This document shows, piece after piece, positions 6,377 through 7,145 of a stretch of 7,145 bases of DNA. The stretch's first letter is position 1. The number at the start of each line of letters is the position of its first letter. The notes under the pieces were generated by a model that saw only the letters and a program-made list of their open reading frames with translations, made no database searches and had not been told where the DNA came from. The position numbers and the translations under genes are program-made. Source of the DNA: Atopobiaceae bacterium UBA7016 (lineage in GTDB: Bacteria > Actinomycetota > Coriobacteriia > Coriobacteriales > Atopobiaceae); contig DJXA01000246.1 in assembly GCA_002449555.1 (NCBI GenBank), positions 3,687-10,831 on the forward strand, written 5' to 3'.

Positions 6377-6446
6377 CGCTGGCCACAGAGAAGCTACCGC
6401 TCAAGTGCAAGTGCGCTTCTGTTCGACGATTGGAATCGATGCCACC

Positions 6447-6480
6447 AAAAAAGGGCGCCTTGGAAACCCAAGACGCCCTT
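6447..6480 (-). terminator. Intrinsic terminator of the nucleoside ABC transporter operon
   Basis: Read on the minus strand, AAGGGCG-T-CTTGG (complement of 6480-6468), loop GTTT, then CCAAG-G-CGCCCTT form a 12-bp stem with one internal mismatch. The stem runs into TTTTTT (complement of 6452-6447). It starts 38 bases after the permease stop codon at 6519, a normal position for the end of that operon. It also separates the transporter from the nuclease gene and the cdd operon downstream. On the plus strand no T-run follows, so it acts in one direction. Confidence 0.9.
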
Positions 6481-6518
6481 GCGGGTAACGCTTGTGCAAG
6501 CCAGCTGGCTCCTACGTC

Positions 6519-7145
6519 TTAGCGGCTGCCCTTGATGTACGGCACGCCGTCGGCCTTCGGGGCCACGGACTTACCGACGAAGAGGATGAGCACGATGATG
6601 GTCATCGCGTAGGGGAGCATGGCCAGAATCTGCGACGGAATCGGAGCGACGCCGCCGCCAAGAAGCACCGTCAGTGCCTGCGTGGCACCAAAGAGCAGGC
6701 AGGCACCGTAGGCGCCAAACGGCGTCCACTTACCAAAGATGACCGCGGCCATGGCGATGAAGCCGTGACCAGAGATAGCCGTCTGGGTGAACTGGCTGAT
6801 GATGGCGATGGTCATGGACGCGCCACCAAAGCCCGCGAACACGCCGGAGAGGATAACGCACACATAGCGAACCTTGTAGACGTCGATGCCCAGGGTGTCG
6901 GCCGCTGCGGGATGCTCGCCCACGGCACGGACGCGCAGGCCCCACTTGGTGCGGTACAGCACGAACCACACGGCGATGGTCAGCAGCAGCGCAATGACAG
7001 TGGTCACGTTGACGTTAAGGTTGCTCCACACCGTGCCCGCCATCCAGGAGTCGCCAAAGATCTTGGGCAGCTTCGGCGCGATGGGGCTCATGGCAGCGCC
7101 GTCAAAGAAACGACGGCAGGCAAAGAGCGCAAGGCCAGGAGCCAG
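6519..7145 (-). CDS. ABC transporter permease, BmpC/YufQ (NupQ) family, C-terminal part
   Basis: The last 208 residues of an inner-membrane permease for a nucleoside-type ABC importer (COG1079-like, partner of BmpA lipoprotein, an ATPase and a YufP-like permease). The 5' end lies beyond the window; the frame is open from the first visible codon, CTG (7143-7145), and the ATG at 7091 is internal. Recognisable family segments are RVRAVGEHPAAADTLGIDVY (the cytoplasmic loop that contacts the ATPase), SGVFAGFGGASM, and GHGFIAMAAVIFGKWTPFGA. Hydrophobic stretches consistent with five membrane spans are at VTTVIALLLTIAVWFVLY, VCVILSGVFAGFGG, HGFIAMAAVIF, ACLLFGATQALTVLL and MLPYAMTIIVLILFVG. It is the last gene of its operon, followed by an intrinsic terminator. 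The nearby cdd and pdp fit a nucleoside substrate. Purine versus pyrimidine preference cannot be told. Confidence 0.9.
   Translation of the reverse strand: MAPGLALFACRRFFDGAAMSPIAPKLPKIFGDSWMAGTVWSNLNVNVTTVIALLLTIAVWFVLYRTKWGLRVRAVGEHPAAADTLGIDVYKVRYVCVILSGVFAGFGGASMTIAIISQFTQTAISGHGFIAMAAVIFGKWTPFGAYGACLLFGATQALTVLLGGGVAPIPSQILAMLPYAMTIIVLILFVGKSVAPKADGVPYIKGSR

Noticed and set aside
1..7145. CRISPR array, rRNA, tRNA, insertion sequence or riboswitch
   Set aside because: No regularly spaced repeats, no RNA-gene-like segment, no transposase and no long structured leader was found by reading both strands. Nearly the whole window is accounted for by protein-coding genes with short gaps.

Overview
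The window looks like ordinary chromosome of a GC-rich Gram-positive anaerobe. The best guess is a member of Coriobacteriia (Olsenella/Atopobiaceae/Collinsella-like). The guess rests on GC-rich coding sequence, strong AAGGAGG-type ribosome binding sites, the mix of catabolic enzymes, and a defence-like nuclease protein of a type I recall as common in that class. The taxonomy is inference and was not searched.

Layout from left to right. A cytoplasmic M19 (renal-type) dipeptidase lies on the minus strand (36-1016). It diverges from a plus-strand Cof-type HAD phosphatase (1132-1953) across a 115-bp intergenic region. That HAD gene converges on the minus-strand group; the two stop codons are 5 bp apart and both sit inside a small palindrome. 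Reading from the right on the minus strand, the group is cytidine deaminase (cdd, 5344-4931), pyrimidine-nucleoside phosphorylase (pdp, 4882-3557), a second Cof-type HAD phosphatase (3494-2664) and a histidine-phosphatase-fold protein (2645-1959). Spacings are 48, 62 and 18 bp, so a single operon is likely. A perfect 14-bp-arm palindrome sits in the pdp/HAD gap.

Upstream of cdd (5374-6376) is a more AT-rich, frame-disrupted gene. Rejoined, it would encode a protein of about 333 aa ending in a DUF559/Vsr-like PD-(D/E)XK nuclease domain. Further right is the end of an ABC permease gene of the BmpC/YufQ (nucleoside transporter) family. It runs off the window and is closed by a clear intrinsic terminator.

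Together the minus-strand genes suggest pyrimidine nucleoside use. The transporter imports nucleosides, Cdd deaminates (deoxy)cytidine to (deoxy)uridine, and Pdp phosphorolyses (deoxy)uridine or thymidine to base plus (deoxy)ribose-1-phosphate. The two phosphatase-fold proteins could act on sugar phosphates or nucleotides, but their substrates cannot be read from sequence. The AT-rich nuclease gene looks like an accessory insertion between transporter and enzymes. No new multi-gene system is evident. The most unusual items are the frameshifted nuclease gene, the histidine phosphatase lacking its second catalytic histidine, and the palindromes.
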